Shown: positions 4,557 through 6,030 of the stretch, piece after piece | Layout: every line of letters begins with the position of its first letter | How positions within the stretch are numbered: position 1 is the first letter of the stretch | Assembly: GCA_012518475.1 (NCBI GenBank) | Contig: JAAYSB010000117.1 | Location: 1 to 6,030, forward strand | Source of the DNA: Intrasporangiaceae bacterium | Lineage (GTDB): Bacteria > Actinomycetota > Actinomycetes > Actinomycetales > Dermatophilaceae | Direction: 5' to 3' | DNA: 6,030 nucleotides | Program-made: the position numbers and the translations under genes | The notes under the pieces: model-generated | Databases searched by the model: none | What the model was told of the DNA's origin: nothing | Seen by the model: only the letters and a program-made list of their open reading frames with translations

Positions 4557-5516
4557 ATGGACATCTCGATCCTCGAGGTGGTGCTCCGCAGCGCCGCCGT
4601 CCTTGCCGCGTTCCTCGTCCTGCCCCTCCTCGTCGGCCAGCTCGAGCACAAGGTGATGGGCCACATGCAGGGCCGACTCGGCCCGATGTATGCCGGTGGA
4701 TTCCACGGCTGGGCCCAGCTCGTCGCCGACGGAGTGAAGTTCATCCAGAAGGAGGACCTGACCCCCGCAGCGGCCGACCGCTGGCTCTATCGGATCGCTC
4801 CTGCACTCGCGCTTGTCCCGTATCTCGTTGCCCTTGCTGTGATCCCGGTCCACCCCGGCATCGTCGGGGCGGACCTGCCGGCGGGTGCCCTGTTCGTCCT
4901 CGTCGCCAGCGGCGTGAGCATCCTCGGCATGCTCGTCGGCGGCTGGGCGAGCGCCAACAAGTACTCGCTGATCGGCGGTATGCGCTCTGCCGCCCAGCTG
5001 CTCGCCTACGAGCTGCCCCTCGTGCTCTCAGTCGCATCGGTATGCCTCGCGGCCGGAACCCTCTCGCTCACCGGAATCGTCGAGACGTGGTCGCCCTGGT
5101 GGCTGATCTGGCAGCTGCCCGCCGCCCTCGTCTTCCTCACCGCGGCCGTCGCGGAGCTCAACCGCCCGCCCTTCGACACCCCCATCGCCGACGCCGAGAT
5201 CGTCATGGGCCCCTTCACCGAGTACGGCGGCCTGCGCTTCGCGTTCTTCCTCCTCGCCGAGTACGCCGGAATCGTCCTGTTCTCACTGCTGTTCGCCGTC
5301 CTCTTCCTCGGTGGCTGGCGCGGACCGGGTGAGGAGTACGTCGGCTTCCTCTACACGGCGCTCAAGGCCTTCCCCGTCGCCTTTCTCATCATCTGGATGC
5401 GGGTCGCCTGGCCCCGTGTGCGGGCGGACCAGCTCCAGCGGCTCGCCTGGCTCGGCCTCGTGCCCGTCGCCCTCGTCCAGCTCGCCCTGACGGCCCTGGT
5501 GGTGGTGACCCGATGA
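4557..5516 (+). CDS. nuoH: NADH-quinone oxidoreductase subunit H (NuoH)
   Basis: Membrane subunit that links the peripheral and membrane arms of complex I and forms part of the quinone-access channel. The 319-residue protein has about eight hydrophobic segments, with the first near residues 8-27 and the last near 297-317. Family signatures are QLEHKVMGHMQGRLGP (28-43), VADGVKFIQKED (56-67), ASANKYSLIGGMRSAAQLLAYELP (131-154, the S.NKY...G..R..AQ...YE motif) and ELNRPPFDTPIADAEIVMGPFTEY (200-223), then RFAFFLLAEYAG. The NRPPFD and E..TEY acidic loops are intact, so a functional quinone-site contribution is expected. One change stands out: the usual LERK has become LEHK. The stop overlaps the nuoI start in an ATGA, so the two are translationally coupled. 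Confidence 0.97.
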   Translation: MDISILEVVLRSAAVLAAFLVLPLLVGQLEHKVMGHMQGRLGPMYAGGFHGWAQLVADGVKFIQKEDLTPAAADRWLYRIAPALALVPYLVALAVIPVHPGIVGADLPAGALFVLVASGVSILGMLVGGWASANKYSLIGGMRSAAQLLAYELPLVLSVASVCLAAGTLSLTGIVETWSPWWLIWQLPAALVFLTAAVAELNRPPFDTPIADAEIVMGPFTEYGGLRFAFFLLAEYAGIVLFSLLFAVLFLGGWRGPGEEYVGFLYTALKAFPVAFLIIWMRVAWPRVRADQLQRLAWLGLVPVALVQLALTALVVVTR

Positions 5517-6030
5517 CGGACAAGCAGCCTCAGAAGAGCTCGCCCCAGAGCGAGCCGCACACGATCTCGGACAAGCAGTCCCGCAGCCGCAACCCGTTCG
5601 CGGCAGCCAAGGGTCTGCTCGCGGGCATGCGGACGACCGCGAAGACGATGGTCACCCCGGCACATACCCAGCAGTACCCCGACGAGCGACCGGTGCTGCC
5701 GCCGCGCTCGCGCGGGGTCATCGCGCTGCGCGAGGAGAACTGCACGAGCTGCATGCTCTGTGCTCGTGAGTGCCCGGACTGGTGCATCTACATCGACTCG
5801 CACAAGGAGACGGTGCCGCCGGCGACCGAGGGTGGTCGGGAGCGGCAGCGTAACGTCCTCGACCGCTTCGCCATCGACTTCTCGCTGTGCATGTACTGCG
5901 GGATCTGCATCGAGGTCTGCCCCTTCGACGCCCTCTTCTGGTCGCCGCAGTTCGAGTACGCCGAGCTGGACATCAAGGACCTGCTCCACGAGAAGGACCG
6001 GCTGGGGGAGTGGATGGCGACCGTGCCGCC
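5513..6030 (+). CDS. nuoI: NADH-quinone oxidoreductase subunit I (NuoI), 3' end outside window
   Basis: Ferredoxin-like subunit of the complex I peripheral arm carrying clusters N6a and N6b, passing electrons to N2 in NuoB. The frame opens at the ATG overlapping the nuoH stop and stays open to the window edge (172 full codons seen). Both 4Fe-4S motifs are complete: CTSCMLCARECP (Cys77, 80, 83, 87) and CMYCGICIEVCP (Cys126, 129, 132, 136). In each motif the first three cysteines bind one cluster and the last binds the other. QYPDERPVLPPRSRGVIAL (residues 54-72) is the usual lead-in. The first 28 or so residues are a polar extension rich in Lys, Gln and Ser that classical NuoI lacks; the ATGA coupling supports this start, though the ATG at codon 39 could give a shorter form. 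Cys91 is an extra cysteine just after the first motif. Confidence 0.95.
   Translation, partial: MTDKQPQKSSPQSEPHTISDKQSRSRNPFAAAKGLLAGMRTTAKTMVTPAHTQQYPDERPVLPPRSRGVIALREENCTSCMLCARECPDWCIYIDSHKETVPPATEGGRERQRNVLDRFAIDFSLCMYCGICIEVCPFDALFWSPQFEYAELDIKDLLHEKDRLGEWMATVP

Noticed and set aside
2729..4744. A 671-codon open frame on the minus strand, antisense to the 181-residue gene, toxin-antitoxin pair, nuoC and part of nuoH
   Set aside because: It runs opposite several well-supported genes and has low-complexity Arg/Ala/Pro-rich composition with no recognisable domain. Long antisense frames are common in GC-rich DNA.

Overview
The window comes from a high-GC actinomycete. Four things point there: very GC-rich codon usage, a protein of the mycothiol-dependent maleylpyruvate isomerase family (mycothiol is an actinobacterial thiol), GTG starts, and a recurrent TANNNT hexamer placed exactly 6 nt before start codons, as expected for leaderless actinobacterial mRNAs. 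An order such as Micrococcales is plausible, but the sequence alone does not prove it.

Layout. (1) 81-1038, plus strand: nuoA and nuoB of a respiratory complex I-type oxidoreductase. (2) 1039-4024: about 3 kb of accessory DNA. It opens with a striking 133-bp palindromic array centred on a perfect 20-bp-stem hairpin (1114-1246). Next come two minus-strand genes, a DinB/maleylpyruvate isomerase-family protein (1270-2076) and an unrecognised protein (2117-2671). A divergent intergenic region follows, carrying two consensus DnaA boxes as an exact inverted repeat (2701-2726). Then comes a plus-strand uncharacterised conserved protein (2795-3340) and a complete Phd-type antitoxin / PIN-domain toxin pair (3359-3971) with its own promoter. 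(3) 4025-6030, plus strand: nuoC, nuoH and the first 172 codons of nuoI, tightly packed and probably driven by a new leaderless promoter just before nuoC.

How it works together. NuoA and NuoH are membrane subunits. NuoB carries the four cysteines of cluster N2, NuoC is part of the peripheral connecting module, and NuoI carries two 4Fe-4S clusters. NuoC is followed directly by NuoH, so nuoD and the NADH-input module genes nuoE, nuoF and nuoG are absent from the place they occupy in a classical operon. The missing EFG genes fit the shortened second nuo cluster known in some actinobacteria. The missing nuoD does not: it is nowhere between nuoA and nuoI, and the accessory block sits where I recall nuoD lying in such clusters (between nuoB and nuoC). 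The hairpin downstream of nuoB probably separates the nuoAB transcript from nuoC-H-I.

The most notable signals are the split, nuoD-less complex I cluster, the phased palindromic array, and the paired DnaA boxes between two genes of unknown function.
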